A stretch of DNA of 32,639 nucleotides from Paenibacillus chondroitinus NBRC 15376 (GCF_004000765.1 NZ_BILW01000056.1:1-32639), one strand, 5' to 3'; counted from the stretch's first letter, positions 1 to 8,252 are shown. Numbers and translations: made by a program. The notes: generated by a model from the letters alone, not told the origin.

Positions 1-132
1 CCCTTTGCAACAAATGGTTGTATGATGTGCAACGAAAGACCGTAATCGCGGTCTGACCACACCATTACATTATTTTTAATGCAACGTAGCCCTTCAACTT
101 TGCTGCACACCCGTCTTTTTTCTTATCTACGG

Positions 133-162
133 AAAAAAGAGACCCGCGAAGGAGTCTCTCTT
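133..162 (-). terminator. Terminator after the 17M-type stress gene
   Basis: On the minus strand an AGAGAC(T)C arm, a CTTCG loop and a G(G)GTCTCT arm are followed by six T. It starts 9 bases past the stop codon of the gene ending at 171. Positions 1-130 to its left hold no supported gene; the only structure seen there is a short AGACC/GGTCT inverted repeat near 37-54. Confidence 0.75.
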
Positions 163-170
163 GTCCATTT

Positions 171-551
171 TTATAAAATCGTACGTTGGAAATCTGCTTC
201 ATCATAGGCTTGGTACTCGCTGGAAGGCTTCGCCAGGACAAGGATTTTCCCCCGATCCAGCTCGCCTTCCAAACGACTGGCCTCTACATCAGGCACGCCG
301 AGAGCCTTCATCTTCGCCCTAAGCTCATCGCCGCGGGAACGGAAAAGATTTGCAATAGCCGTTAGCATGCCCTCTTCCTGCACGGTAATTTGCTCTGCAC
401 CCGTATAATTCGCGACGAAATCGGTACCTTCAGCACTGTGCGTCAGCACATAAATGTGTTCCCTCGAAAAGCCTTCCCTGTACAATTGCTGTACTTTCTC
501 CTGCGCTTCTTGAAGATTGGTTGTCACACTCACTCTTGTGTAAGTACTCAT
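171..551 (-). CDS. General stress protein 17M-like (YflT domain) protein
   Basis: A 126-residue soluble protein with the small alpha/beta domain of the general stress protein 17M (YflT) family. The N-terminal stretch VSVTTNLQEAQEKVQQLYREGFSREHIYVL is split here by a clear helix after TNL, and is followed by an acidic helical part. In Bacillus subtilis family members belong to the SigB regulon; the biochemical role is unknown. The ATG start is preceded by AGAGGAGG at good spacing. It lies 75 bases downstream of the DUF1328 gene on the same strand, with no promoter seen in the gap, so the two are probably co-transcribed. Seen: domain-like pattern, RBS and terminator. Inferred: a role in stress physiology. 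Confident in the family, not in a function. Confidence 0.85.
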   Translation of the reverse strand: MSTYTRVSVTTNLQEAQEKVQQLYREGFSREHIYVLTHSAEGTDFVANYTGAEQITVQEEGMLTAIANLFRSRGDELRAKMKALGVPDVEASRLEGELDRGKILVLAKPSSEYQAYDEADFQRTIL

Positions 552-626
552 GGTAATTCCTCCTCTTTCGATTGATTTTATAGGGTAAAGCGATTGTTAC
601 TGCGGGTTCATGTAGCTAGTTGCGGG

Positions 627-791
627 CTAGATGCCTCGGCGTCTGCCGAAAATCAGCGATACGACAAACATGATCAGGAATACGAAGAACAGGACTTTGG
701 CAATTCCTACTGCCGCTGAAACAATTCCAAAAAATCCGAATACACCAGCTACGAGAGCAATGATTAAGAACATGACAGCCCAGCCTAACAT
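627..791 (-). CDS. Small DUF1328-family membrane protein
   Basis: A 54-residue protein beginning MLGWAVMFLIIALVAGVFG and ending FGRRRGI. It has two hydrophobic segments (about residues 4-22 and 28-47) joined by a short glycine/serine-containing turn, and a basic C-terminus. This is the pattern of DUF1328/YtjA-type small membrane proteins, which are often induced by envelope or osmotic stress; no mechanism is known. The start is supported by GAGGGTG seven bases upstream. A SigB-type promoter candidate lies just upstream at 844-869. The 17M-type stress gene follows 75 bases downstream and probably shares its transcript. Confidence 0.8.
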   Translation of the reverse strand: MLGWAVMFLIIALVAGVFGFFGIVSAAVGIAKVLFFVFLIMFVVSLIFGRRRGI

Positions 792-843
792 AGGAAACAC
801 CCTCTTTTCATCAGTAATTTGTGTTGCTTGGCTATGATATCTA

Positions 844-869
844 TTAACCGCTTGTCCCTAAAATGAAAC
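844..869 (-). promoter_or_regulatory. Candidate SigB promoter of DUF1328/17M genes
   Basis: The minus strand reads GTTTCA, 14 bases, GGTTAA. It ends 52 bases before the DUF1328 start. The spacing equals that of the stronger copies in front of sigB, dps and glgB; the -10 has T instead of G at position 3, as at two other sites in this window. Confidence 0.55.
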
Positions 870-871
870 AT

Positions 872-1405
872 TTATCGGTGGAAAATCTCCCGCTCCATTC
901 TCTCCAGCCTCTGATCCATCCGTTCGAGCAGTTCCTTCATCTCCATGTTCTCTTGTTCAGCCCGATAGTTAATGGCAAAATCCAGGATAGCCTCCTGCTT
1001 ATCTCGATTTGCCTGACGATTCTGGCTCATGAGGATAACCGGCGCTTGAAAAGCCGATATGCACGATAGTATCAAATTCAGCAAAATGAACGGCGGCTTA
1101 TCGTAGGCAAAACGCGTCAGATTGAGCAGCATCCAGCTCATCAGAAAAAGAGCGAACAGCACGATAAACATCCAGCTTCCGCCGAATACCGCGATGCGGT
1201 CGGCAATGCGGTCCGCCCAGGACGATTTTTTGGCCTGCTGCTGCGTCAAATGCGACTTGATATTCCCTTGATACTCTCTGACCATTGCAGTAATCCGCGT
1301 CAGCTGCTCGATATTAAGCTTGGCATGCGTATCGCGCTCCAACTCTTGAATCAGCTTGTCAGGTATGCGCTCATTCGGAGACTGCTGCTCATCTACTGTG
1401 CTCAT
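872..1405 (-). CDS. DUF1003 membrane protein
   Basis: A 177-residue protein of the DUF1003 family. After a charged N-terminal part comes WADRIADRIAVFGGSWMF, then two transmembrane segments (about residues 76-93 and 105-126) joined by the LTRFAYDKPPFILLN loop. The family motif FQAPVILMSQNRQANRD comes next, and the C-terminus is a coiled coil (about residues 145-175, MKELLERMDQRLERME). The family is widespread; its function is not established. AAGGAG lies six bases before the ATG. A SigB-type promoter candidate (1442-1467) sits directly upstream, which argues for a stress-induced envelope protein. The gene is monocistronic or reads into the 844-869 promoter region. Confidence 0.85.
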   Translation of the reverse strand: MSTVDEQQSPNERIPDKLIQELERDTHAKLNIEQLTRITAMVREYQGNIKSHLTQQQAKKSSWADRIADRIAVFGGSWMFIVLFALFLMSWMLLNLTRFAYDKPPFILLNLILSCISAFQAPVILMSQNRQANRDKQEAILDFAINYRAEQENMEMKELLERMDQRLERMEREIFHR

Positions 1406-1441
1406 TGTAATCTCCTTCTTTCTGGTGATTTATACACATTG

Positions 1442-1467
1442 TTAACCGCTGCCGCTGCGGGCGAAAC
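1442..1467 (-). promoter_or_regulatory. Candidate SigB promoter of the DUF1003 gene
   Basis: The minus strand reads GTTTCG, 14 bases, GGTTAA, 36 bases before the DUF1003 start. Same spacer length as the other SigB-type sites here, one mismatch in the -35 and one in the -10 relative to the best copies. Confidence 0.55.
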
Positions 1468-1488
1468 AAGGGGGGGAGTGCATTATTT

Positions 1489-1512
1489 GGGAACTACAGA
1501 CCACTATTCTCC
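1489..1512 (+). repeat. Solo unit of the GGGAACTAC intergenic repeat
   Basis: A single copy of the unit with consensus GGGAACTAC(A/G)GNCCNCTATT, which otherwise occurs four times in each of the three ~180-bp elements at 8917, 24005 and 30321. It lies in the 1406-1615 intergenic stretch, between the DUF1003 promoter and the rsbM terminator. No partner units were found nearby, so it may be a remnant or a solo form. Confidence 0.6.
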
Positions 1513-1572
1513 TGGAATCTGGTTTCTTCTGTTCGTTAACGATGCAATCCCCTCCCCCGCAGCTAACAACAA

Positions 1573-1617
1573 AAAACCACCTGAGACAACGATACGCTCA
1601 TCGTCTCAAGTGGTTTT
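1573..1617 (-). terminator. Terminator of rsbM
   Basis: A long hairpin (AAAACCAC...GTGGTTTT with inner TGAGAC/GTCTCA pairs) that overlaps the stop codon at 1616-1618 and runs into a T-rich tract on the minus strand. Confidence 0.8.
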
Positions 1618-2449
1618 ATCTCTTACGATATATTCGTTCCTGCGGAACGTACTCCTCGTAATGCACGCCTTCCGGCACGAAAAGGATGGACTCCTTTTTG
1701 CCTAACCCAAGGTATCCTCCGCCGACTAAGCTGCCGTGAAACAAGCTGTGTACCTGGGTCTGCAGCTTATGATCAAAGTAGATCAAGACATTACGGCACA
1801 AGATCACATGAAATTCGTTAAAGGAGCCGTCCGTGGCCAAATTGTGCTGCGCAAACATCAAGTTATCCTTCATGACCGGCTGGAAATAGGCGTACTGATG
1901 ATCCGTTGTGTAATATTCGGAGAAAGCTTTGGTCCCGCCGGAATCCAAATAATTTTTGGTAAAATATTGCATCTGCTTAAGCGGGAAAGCCCCTTTTTGC
2001 GCGGCATCAATCGCTTTCTCATTCATATCCGTTGCGTAGATCTTCGTTCTCTCCGCCAAGCCCTCCTCCTGCATCAGGATCGCCATGGAGTACACTTCCT
2101 CCCCCGTCGCGCAGCCGGCATGCCAGATGCGAATCTCGGGGTACTTCCTGAGCTCAGGCACGACCAGATTGCGAAAAGCACGGAAAAAGCTGGGATCCCT
2201 GAACATCTCGGTGACGCGGATCGACATGTCATTGAGCAAGCGATCCACGAAGCCAGGTTCATGAAGAACCTTCTCCAATAGTGCGGTGACGTTCGGCAGC
2301 TTCTCTGCTTTCATGCGATTCAGAACCCGCCTCCGTAAGGAAGAACGGACATAGTGGCGGAAATCAAACCCGTACATTTGATACAGGCCTTCTAGGAGGA
2401 GATTAATTTCAATGTTTTGCCGTTCATCCTCATAAGGCGGGTTCTCCAA
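1616..2449 (-). CDS. rsbM: CheR-type methyltransferase, RsbM-like
   Basis: A SAM-dependent methyltransferase of the CheR family. An N-terminal helical domain (FDFRHYVRSSLRRRVLNRM) is followed by the SAM-binding motif HAGCATGEEVYSMAIL near residue 110, and later by FHVILCRNVLIYFD and GGYLGLGKKESI. It lies directly after the hybrid kinase gene, as RsbM does next to RsbK in the Bacillus cereus group, where RsbM methylates RsbK and dampens SigB activity. Start: the open frame extends to 2584, overlapping the kinase gene. A TTG at 2449 has GGAGGAG nine bases upstream and does not overlap it, giving 277 residues; an ATG at 2509 lacks a good RBS. It is a stand-alone CheR with no chemoreceptor gene nearby, so chemotaxis is unlikely. 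Confidence 0.85.
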   Translation of the reverse strand: MENPPYEDERQNIEINLLLEGLYQMYGFDFRHYVRSSLRRRVLNRMKAEKLPNVTALLEKVLHEPGFVDRLLNDMSIRVTEMFRDPSFFRAFRNLVVPELRKYPEIRIWHAGCATGEEVYSMAILMQEEGLAERTKIYATDMNEKAIDAAQKGAFPLKQMQYFTKNYLDSGGTKAFSEYYTTDHQYAYFQPVMKDNLMFAQHNLATDGSFNEFHVILCRNVLIYFDHKLQTQVHSLFHGSLVGGGYLGLGKKESILFVPEGVHYEEYVPQERIYRKR

Positions 2450-2478
2450 GTCGACGGGCTCCTCCACAGGCTTACGAT

Positions 2479-5271
2479 TCAATGTTTTTTCACCTGCTTC
2501 GTTAGCCATACACGCATAAGCGAAAATAGCTGATCCATATTTAGCGGCTTCGTAATATAGTCGGAAGCTCCGGCTTCCAAGCATTTCTCTTTCTCACTTT
2601 TCATCGCTTTGGCCGTAAGGGCGATGATCGGCAGTTCATGCATATGCAGTTCTCCTCGAATCGCCTGCATGGCCTCATAACCGTCCATGACCGGCATCAT
2701 GATGTCCATCAAAATGAGATCGTACTCGGCGCCTGCGCCTAACATCTCCAAGGCATCTTTCCCGTGATCCGCTACATCCACGGTGACTCCCTTCGTCTCC
2801 ATCGCAGTAACGAGCGCGAAAACATTGCGCGCATCATCGTCCACGAGCAGCACTCTTTTGCCTTGGAACAACTGTGCATCCGAATGAATGACTTCCGCGT
2901 CCGATATCACTGTTTCGACCGATGAAACGGCAGACGGATCAACAGCTTGCGTAGAAATAATCGTTCGCTCTTCCACGGCAGCAGCAATTTCCCCTCCATG
3001 AGAGTCATTGCCAGGCGTCTCATGATCCTGCTGCGTTTCAATTGCGTTAGGCACGTAGAGCGTAAATGTGCTGCCTTTGTGCACCTCGCTTTTCACAACA
3101 ATGGAGCCCCCGAGCAGACGCGTAAACTCGCGGCAGATGGATAAACCAAGCCCTGTTCCGCCGAATTGCCGGTTGGTTGTGCCATCCACCTGACGGAACG
3201 CTTCGAAAATGACCTGCTGCTTGTCGATAGGAATCCCGATACCGGTATCTGCAATCGAGATGGCAAGCACTTTTTCTGCCGGATCTCTGTGCAGGAGTTC
3301 CTTCACACGAGCCGGGTCGGCAAGCGCTATTTTCATCATGACAGAACCTTTTTCGGTAAATTTAAACGCGTTGGAAAGCAGATTCTTCAATATTTGCTGT
3401 AGGCGCTGGCCGTCCGTCTGAATGACATTCGGCACATCCGGTTCCAAGACGATGTCAAAGTCGAGCCCTTTTTTCTCCGCGACCGGAGCAAACATCAGTT
3501 TCATCAATTGCGGCAGTTCGGTCACATTGAAATCTTCCGTCATGATGTCTATTTTGCCCGCCTCGACTTTGGATAAATCCAGGATATCGTCGATCAGCGC
3601 CAGCAGATCCTTCCCTGCGGCATTCACCACACGCGAATACTCCACAATCTCCGACATTTGCAAATCGCCGTTATTTTCCGCCAGCATCTGGGACAAAATC
3701 ATGATGCTGTTCAGCGGTGTGCGCAGCTCATGCGACATATTGGCAAGAAAATCAGATTTGTACTGGGAGCTCGTCTCCAGCTTTAACGAATAATCTTCCA
3801 GCTCGTCTTTGGCCTTCTTTAATTCCAACGCCTTTTGCTCAGAGAAATGATTCTGCTCTTCTAAAAATTCGTTGGTCATGCGCAGCTGTTCCTGCTGCAT
3901 TTGCAGTTCTTCCGACTGCGCCTGCAGCTCCTCGGATTGCGCTTGAAGCTCTTCCGTCAATATTTGAGACTCGGATAGCAATCGCTCTACTTCCATGCGG
4001 CTGCGCACATTCGTGATGGCCGACCCAAACTTCTCTTGCAGCGAGTCAACCAAGGTCAAATGCTGAGCCTGGAACGGATGCAGAGACGCTAGCTCGATGA
4101 CAGCCTCTGTGTGGCCATCCACAAGAATTGGCGCTACCAGCAAGGTACGAGGGACTGAAGCACCTAAACCAGACGTAAGTTTCACATGATTATCCGGCAG
4201 GTTATCGATGAGGAAAATACGCTGATCCACCGCACATTGGCCAACCAGACCTTCTCCCAACCGAAAAACAGCCGCAGCGGGATCTTTCCCGGATGCCGCA
4301 TACCCTGCTATTTTCACATAGCGAGTTTCTTCCCCGACGTTTTCACGAAGGTAGACAACCCCATAGACGCTATCCAGCATTTGCGCCAATTTGCTGATAA
4401 AAGTCCCACCCAAACAACCAATATCATTAATCCCCTGATACAAAGTGGCGACTTCGGCGATATTCGTTTGAATCCAGTTTTGCTTCTCCAAATCTCCCAA
4501 CATCTCATTGGTTGCCTCTGCCAAGTCCCTTATCTCATCATGGCTCGTCAGTTCAATTCTTGACGTCAGATTTCCTTCGGAAGATGTAATATAACGAATC
4601 GTTCTCGTAACTTGCCTGATTGTATTCGTAATAGAATTAGATAAAACCAATGCTACAATGATTGCAAAAATAGAAATGATGCCCAGAAGAGTAAAAAGCA
4701 CAATTTTAAGATTTTTATTACTTTCCGCAAGCTGCTCAGCTCTAGCCGCCGTCAGCTGCTTTTCTGCCGCAAGAAAAGAATCCAATTGGGTACGCAGTTG
4801 ATCCATCAGTTTTTTTCCTGAATTTTGCCTGAAATAATCGTCAATTGCCGCCTGTTTGTTTTCTTTCTTCATCAGAATCACATTATCACCAGCCGTGCGG
4901 ATCCAACTTTGGATCGTCGGCTTAATACGCTCCAAACTCTCCTTCTGGGCGGGGGTAGAACTGACTAACTGCAGAAGCTTATTATAATTATCGAGCCATG
5001 TTTTGTTGGCTGTATCGTAGGGATCCAAGTATTGAGCGTCTCCAGTAATGATGTAGCCTCGCATGCCGGTTTCCATATCAACCATGTTTTTCTGTATGGC
5101 GTTGATAAGATCATGCGCTTCCAAATCATGACTGGAGACAAAATCCACTTCCTTCTGCAGCGCACTGACACGGCTGCTCACAATGAGAAGAGCAATTCCT
5201 AAGCATATGATAATAAATACATATCCCATTATAATTTTTGCACGTATATTCGCACGAAAAAATTTGCCCAT
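2479..5271 (-). CDS. rsbK: CHASE3-HAMP-GAF hybrid histidine kinase, RsbK-like
   Basis: A 930-residue membrane hybrid sensor kinase. Order: transmembrane segment (11-31), CHASE3-type extracytoplasmic domain (about 35-180), second transmembrane segment (189-212), HAMP (about 212-265), GAF (about 275-425), coiled coil with repeated EELQAQS heptads (430-500), HisKA with His514 in SHELRTP, ATPase with Asn634, DTGIG and GTGLGL, then a linker (745-800) and a receiver with Asp856 in LMDIMMP. This matches B. cereus-group RsbK, which feeds phosphate to the PP2C regulator RsbY. The glutamate/glutamine-rich coiled coil between GAF and HisKA is where methylation by RsbM would act (inference). It follows ppk2 by 93 bases, past a hairpin. 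The start has CTAGGAGG upstream. Confidence 0.9.
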   Translation of the reverse strand: MGKFFRANIRAKIIMGYVFIIICLGIALLIVSSRVSALQKEVDFVSSHDLEAHDLINAIQKNMVDMETGMRGYIITGDAQYLDPYDTANKTWLDNYNKLLQLVSSTPAQKESLERIKPTIQSWIRTAGDNVILMKKENKQAAIDDYFRQNSGKKLMDQLRTQLDSFLAAEKQLTAARAEQLAESNKNLKIVLFTLLGIISIFAIIVALVLSNSITNTIRQVTRTIRYITSSEGNLTSRIELTSHDEIRDLAEATNEMLGDLEKQNWIQTNIAEVATLYQGINDIGCLGGTFISKLAQMLDSVYGVVYLRENVGEETRYVKIAGYAASGKDPAAAVFRLGEGLVGQCAVDQRIFLIDNLPDNHVKLTSGLGASVPRTLLVAPILVDGHTEAVIELASLHPFQAQHLTLVDSLQEKFGSAITNVRSRMEVERLLSESQILTEELQAQSEELQAQSEELQMQQEQLRMTNEFLEEQNHFSEQKALELKKAKDELEDYSLKLETSSQYKSDFLANMSHELRTPLNSIMILSQMLAENNGDLQMSEIVEYSRVVNAAGKDLLALIDDILDLSKVEAGKIDIMTEDFNVTELPQLMKLMFAPVAEKKGLDFDIVLEPDVPNVIQTDGQRLQQILKNLLSNAFKFTEKGSVMMKIALADPARVKELLHRDPAEKVLAISIADTGIGIPIDKQQVIFEAFRQVDGTTNRQFGGTGLGLSICREFTRLLGGSIVVKSEVHKGSTFTLYVPNAIETQQDHETPGNDSHGGEIAAAVEERTIISTQAVDPSAVSSVETVISDAEVIHSDAQLFQGKRVLLVDDDARNVFALVTAMETKGVTVDVADHGKDALEMLGAGAEYDLILMDIMMPVMDGYEAMQAIRGELHMHELPIIALTAKAMKSEKEKCLEAGASDYITKPLNMDQLFSLMRVWLTKQVKKH

Positions 5272-5353
5272 AGCAGCCTCCTAGTACAGTTCATAGAGAA
5301 CGTTAGTTAACATTCTACTATTCTAACTATACCATAGTTGCGGAGATAGAGAG

Positions 5354-5381
5354 AAAAACTACGCCTATTCCTGTAGTTTTT
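5354..5381 (-). terminator. Terminator overlapping the ppk2 stop
   Basis: A perfect nine-base stem AAAAACTAC/GTAGTTTTT with a ten-base loop containing the ppk2 stop codon, followed by T-rich sequence on the minus strand. It is GC-poor, so some read-through into rsbK is possible. Confidence 0.55.
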
Positions 5382-6180
5382 CTAGTATTTCCGCCAGCTC
5401 CGGATCTGATTCCGGAAATGCTAGATTCATACTCTCTAGCGCTGCTACGGCAATTTGCAGCACAGCCCAATCCCGATACCAGCGGTGATTGGCCGGCACA
5501 ATGTACCAAGGCGCCGTTTCAGAGCTGCAATGCTTAAATACCGATTCGTAGGCTTCCTCGTATTGAGCCCATGACTCCCGCTCTACCAGATCACTTTTAT
5601 CAAATTTCCAATGCTTCGTAGGATCTGTCAGCCGATTTCGCAGCTTCGCGAGTTGGAAATCTTTCGAGATGTGGAGGAAAATCTTCACGATTTTCACGCC
5701 GCCGCTCTCCAACAATTTCTCGAAGCGGTTAATATGCTTGAATCTGCTCTTCACTTCCGCCCCGTCAATCCAATGATGGACTCTCGTGATGAGCACATCT
5801 TCGTAATACGAACGAATGAAGGCTCCGATCATCCCTTTGGCCGGTGCAATCTGATGGGCGCGCCATAAGAAATCATGAGCCGCTTCCTCTTCCGTTGGCG
5901 CACGAAAACTGTTTACCCTGAACCCCTGCGGATGCAAGCCGCCAAGGGCATGTTTAACGACGCCGTCTTTCCCGCTGCAATCCATCCCCTGTATAACAAA
6001 GAGAACGGATTGCTTCTTCTCGGCGTACAGCTTATTTTGCAGAGCTTCCAGCTGCTCTTTCAAGCGCTCCACCGCAGCGTCTACCTCTTCCCTGTCACGG
6101 ATGGCTCCAGTATCATTGGGGTCGATAGTGGCCAGACGAAATTTTTTTCCAGGTTCCAATTTAAAATGCTTGACTGACAT
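5365..6180 (-). CDS. ppk2: PPK2-family polyphosphate kinase
   Basis: A 271-residue polyphosphate:nucleotide phosphotransferase of the PPK2 family, which transfers phosphate between polyphosphate and nucleotides. Visible motifs are the Walker A loop GMDCSGKDG (65-73), the lid/Walker B region IRSYYEDVLITRVH (122-135), KIVKIFLHISKDFQ and the C-terminal WYIVPANHRWYRDWAV. The length is normal for a single-domain PPK2. Start: the frame is open to 6216, but ATG at 6180 has AGAGGAGG seven bases upstream. It begins only 13 bases after sigB stops, so it is the next gene of the sigB operon. Whether it acts on AMP, ADP or GDP cannot be told from the sequence by eye. Confidence 0.9.
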   Translation of the reverse strand: MSVKHFKLEPGKKFRLATIDPNDTGAIRDREEVDAAVERLKEQLEALQNKLYAEKKQSVLFVIQGMDCSGKDGVVKHALGGLHPQGFRVNSFRAPTEEEAAHDFLWRAHQIAPAKGMIGAFIRSYYEDVLITRVHHWIDGAEVKSRFKHINRFEKLLESGGVKIVKIFLHISKDFQLAKLRNRLTDPTKHWKFDKSDLVERESWAQYEEAYESVFKHCSSETAPWYIVPANHRWYRDWAVLQIAVAALESMNLAFPESDPELAEILEKLQE

Positions 6181-6193
6181 AGGCCGGCCTCCT

Positions 6194-6961
6194 CTAAGGA
6201 TTAGGTGTAAGAGCACCCTTTAATTTCAGTATTGCCCGCTTCTGAATGCGGGAAACACTCATCTGGGATATCCCTAGCTGATCCGCAATTTGACGCTGTG
6301 AGAGCCCTTCCTGATAAATAAGATGAATGACTTTCCTCTCTTCCTCTTTCAAGCAGGTCATCGCTTCTTCCAAGTCCATTCGTCTCTCCAGGGATTGATA
6401 TTCGTCGGTTGACCCGGCAATCATATCGCCTATCGTCGCACTATCCCCTTCACTGTTCAGCGGCGTATCCAGCGAAGTGTAATGATAATAGTCTCGGCCA
6501 GCCAATATTTCGATGGTCTCTTCCGCGCTAAGCTCCAAATAAGCCGCCATTTCATCAATATTCGGCGACCGTTCGAGCTTGACGGTGAGCTCATCCAGGG
6601 CTCTCTGAACGAGGGCTCCCTTCTCCTTAATTCGTCGCGGAACCTGTATGTACCATGATTTATCACGCAAATAGTTCTTCAAGTGACCAATCAAGCTTTT
6701 CATCGCATAGGCTTCAAAAGGAGTATCCAATGTACTATCGTACTGGGTGAACAGCCGCAGCAAAGACATCTGCCCGACCTGATACAGATCTTCATATAGA
6801 TCAGGACGGCTCCGTGACATCTTGCCGACTGCCATACGAACGATAGGTTCATAGTGCAGCAGCAGTGCCGTAGCCGTCTCTTGGCAAGCCGTTTCTCTAT
6901 AAATTTTCATTTTCACATACATGTCATAGAGAGGCTTGTTGGATGATGCATTCACATTCAT
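6194..6961 (-). CDS. sigB: General stress sigma factor SigB
   Basis: A 255-residue group 3 sigma factor of the SigB/SigF type. Region 2 spans about 35-105 with DLYQVGQMSLLRLF and FEAYAMKSLIGHLKNYLRD; region 3 about 107-180 with VPRRIKEKG; region 4 about 198-250 with the helix-turn-helix LSQRQIADQLGISQMSVSRIQ. The family directs RNA polymerase to GTTT/GGGTA-type promoters, several of which occur in this window. The ATG overlaps the rsbW stop (ATGA), indicating translational coupling with its anti-sigma factor; AGAGG precedes it. SigF is an alternative, but SigF operons carry spoIIAA and spoIIAB and no RsbK/RsbY set, and the stress context favours SigB. Confidence 0.92.
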   Translation of the reverse strand: MNVNASSNKPLYDMYVKMKIYRETACQETATALLLHYEPIVRMAVGKMSRSRPDLYEDLYQVGQMSLLRLFTQYDSTLDTPFEAYAMKSLIGHLKNYLRDKSWYIQVPRRIKEKGALVQRALDELTVKLERSPNIDEMAAYLELSAEETIEILAGRDYYHYTSLDTPLNSEGDSATIGDMIAGSTDEYQSLERRMDLEEAMTCLKEEERKVIHLIYQEGLSQRQIADQLGISQMSVSRIQKRAILKLKGALTPNP

Positions 6962-7416
6962 ACCATTTCCTCTTTTCTATTCATCTGCCCTGTTAGCTGC
7001 TTCTTCAAAACAACCTGAGTGCCTTTGCCGCTTTCCGTCAGCACCTGCACATCGTCCATTAAAGCCTGCATGAGGAATAATCCTAACCCCCCCACCGCCG
7101 CTTCACTAATGGATTTATGATGCAGAGCAACCGTATCGGATTCGGCTTGTATATAATGAAAGCTGTTCCCTTCATCCTTAACGCTAATTTGCAAAAATCC
7201 GTCCTGCTGCTCGTACTGAATCTCAATAGTACCAGGCTGCCCCTGCTCATAAGCATGCAGAATGGCATTATTGCAAGCTTCTGCTACAGCTACCTTCATA
7301 TCTTCAATATCTTCAAATGAGAAGCCCGCTTTCGAGGCTACACCGTATAAGGTTAGTCGGACAATATCCAGGTATTCCGCCTGTGCCGGGATTGTAAGGC
7401 CGATGTATGGGTTCAT
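6958..7416 (-). CDS. rsbW: Anti-sigma-B factor kinase RsbW
   Basis: A 152-residue GHKL-type serine kinase/anti-sigma factor. The N box with Asn50 lies in AEACNNAILHAYEQG, the G1 box at DEGNSF (81-86) is somewhat degenerate (usual form DxGxG), and the G2 box is GGLGLFLMQALMDDV (109-123). RsbW holds SigB inactive or phosphorylates RsbV. It overlaps rsbV by four bases upstream and sigB by four bases downstream, giving equal, coupled expression. It closely resembles the second RsbW at 9152-9568, for example in LYGVASK, GFSxEDIEDMKVAV and EACNNA, so the two are recent paralogues. Confidence 0.9.
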   Translation of the reverse strand: MNPYIGLTIPAQAEYLDIVRLTLYGVASKAGFSFEDIEDMKVAVAEACNNAILHAYEQGQPGTIEIQYEQQDGFLQISVKDEGNSFHYIQAESDTVALHHKSISEAAVGGLGLFLMQALMDDVQVLTESGKGTQVVLKKQLTGQMNRKEEMV

Positions 7417-7781
7417 ATGATTTCTTCTTTCCTTTCTGCACTACCATGATTATGAATTTGCAGTTCTCCGTCCACCAAGTAGCGAGCAACGCCAGTGATT
7501 TCAAATAAACGCTGAATTCTCGCGGGAATATGCTGAATACGGAAGGATGCGCCCATCGAAGCTCTTACTTTAAGCACCGAGACAATTAAGCCTATGCCCG
7601 TACTGTCAATATAGCGCAGCTCTTTCGTGTCCAAAGTTAATTGCTGATCGCCTTGGGAAACGACAGAATCCAGGACGGCTGCAAGCTCGGAGGCCGCTGC
7701 CAAATCAAGTTCCCCGCTTAAGTATATAATATTTTCTTCCCCATTCGATTGCTTATAAACCGTAAATTTGCGTATGTTCAC
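7413..7781 (-). CDS. rsbV: Anti-anti-sigma factor RsbV
   Basis: A 122-residue STAS-domain protein. The phosphorylatable serine is Ser60 in RYIDSTGIGLIVSVLK, and GELDLAAASELAA lies before it. When unphosphorylated it binds RsbW and frees SigB. The start is GTG at 7781, with AAGGAG eight bases upstream. It lies 15 bases after the DUF948 gene and overlaps rsbW by four bases. The RsbY-like phosphatase at 14381-15520 is the expected enzyme to dephosphorylate Ser60 (inference from the B. cereus-group system). Confidence 0.92.
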   Translation of the reverse strand: MNIRKFTVYKQSNGEENIIYLSGELDLAAASELAAVLDSVVSQGDQQLTLDTKELRYIDSTGIGLIVSVLKVRASMGASFRIQHIPARIQRLFEITGVARYLVDGELQIHNHGSAERKEEII

Positions 7782-7796
7782 AAAGATAGCTCCTTC

Positions 7797-8252
7797 CTAT
7801 TTCATGCTGCCCATATGAGGCGTCTTTTTGGATTTAAACTTCTTCCACATCTCAATCGAAACTGCCGCTCCTTGCAAAATCGTTTGCCATCTGCCGCTTA
7901 ATGACGGCGTATCTTTCGGCAACCGCGTTTGTTTCACCGCGTCGATGAAGCCTGTAGCTGATTGTTTCATAGAAGAGGTAAGTTCGTGGACGACTTGACC
8001 GACGTCGTTCACGGAGCTGAACAGATGATTCAACTTTGCCAACTTCGCACGAACATCTATAGCCATCTCATTGGTATTGAGAATAACGTCCTGTACTTCG
8101 GAAGATATCTGCGTGACCTCGTCCTTCATTTGCCCCATGGTCAGAGTGATCTGATCCAAGGACAGCTTCAGTGATTTCAAGGTTTGAATCAAATAGAAGA
8201 CAAGGAATACGAAAGCTATGGCAGCAAGGACTGCGCTAAGTTCAACTAACAT
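7797..8252 (-). CDS. DUF948 (YtxG-like) membrane-anchored protein
   Basis: A 151-residue protein with one N-terminal transmembrane helix (about residues 2-23, LVELSAVLAAIAFVFLVFYL), then a long helical, coiled-coil-prone stretch (LDQITLTMGQMKDEVTQISSEV and on) and a basic C-terminus. This is the DUF948 pattern, as in B. subtilis YtxG, a stress-induced protein of unknown function. Start: a GTG at 8261 lies inside the Shine-Dalgarno-like AGGGGTGAT, so ATG at 8252 is preferred. It is the first gene of the operon DUF948-rsbV-rsbW-sigB-ppk2, behind the SigB promoter at 8298-8323, so SigB would raise its level together with its own. Confidence 0.85.
   Translation of the reverse strand: MLVELSAVLAAIAFVFLVFYLIQTLKSLKLSLDQITLTMGQMKDEVTQISSEVQDVILNTNEMAIDVRAKLAKLNHLFSSVNDVGQVVHELTSSMKQSATGFIDAVKQTRLPKDTPSLSGRWQTILQGAAVSIEMWKKFKSKKTPHMGSMK

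Noticed and set aside
583..588. GGGTAA on the plus strand, resembling a SigB -10
   Set aside because: No GTTT-type -35 lies 12-15 bases upstream and no plus-strand gene follows.
1250..1705. Plus-strand open frame of 151 codons
   Set aside because: It runs antisense to the DUF1003 and rsbM genes and across a promoter and terminator; no RBS or recognisable domain.
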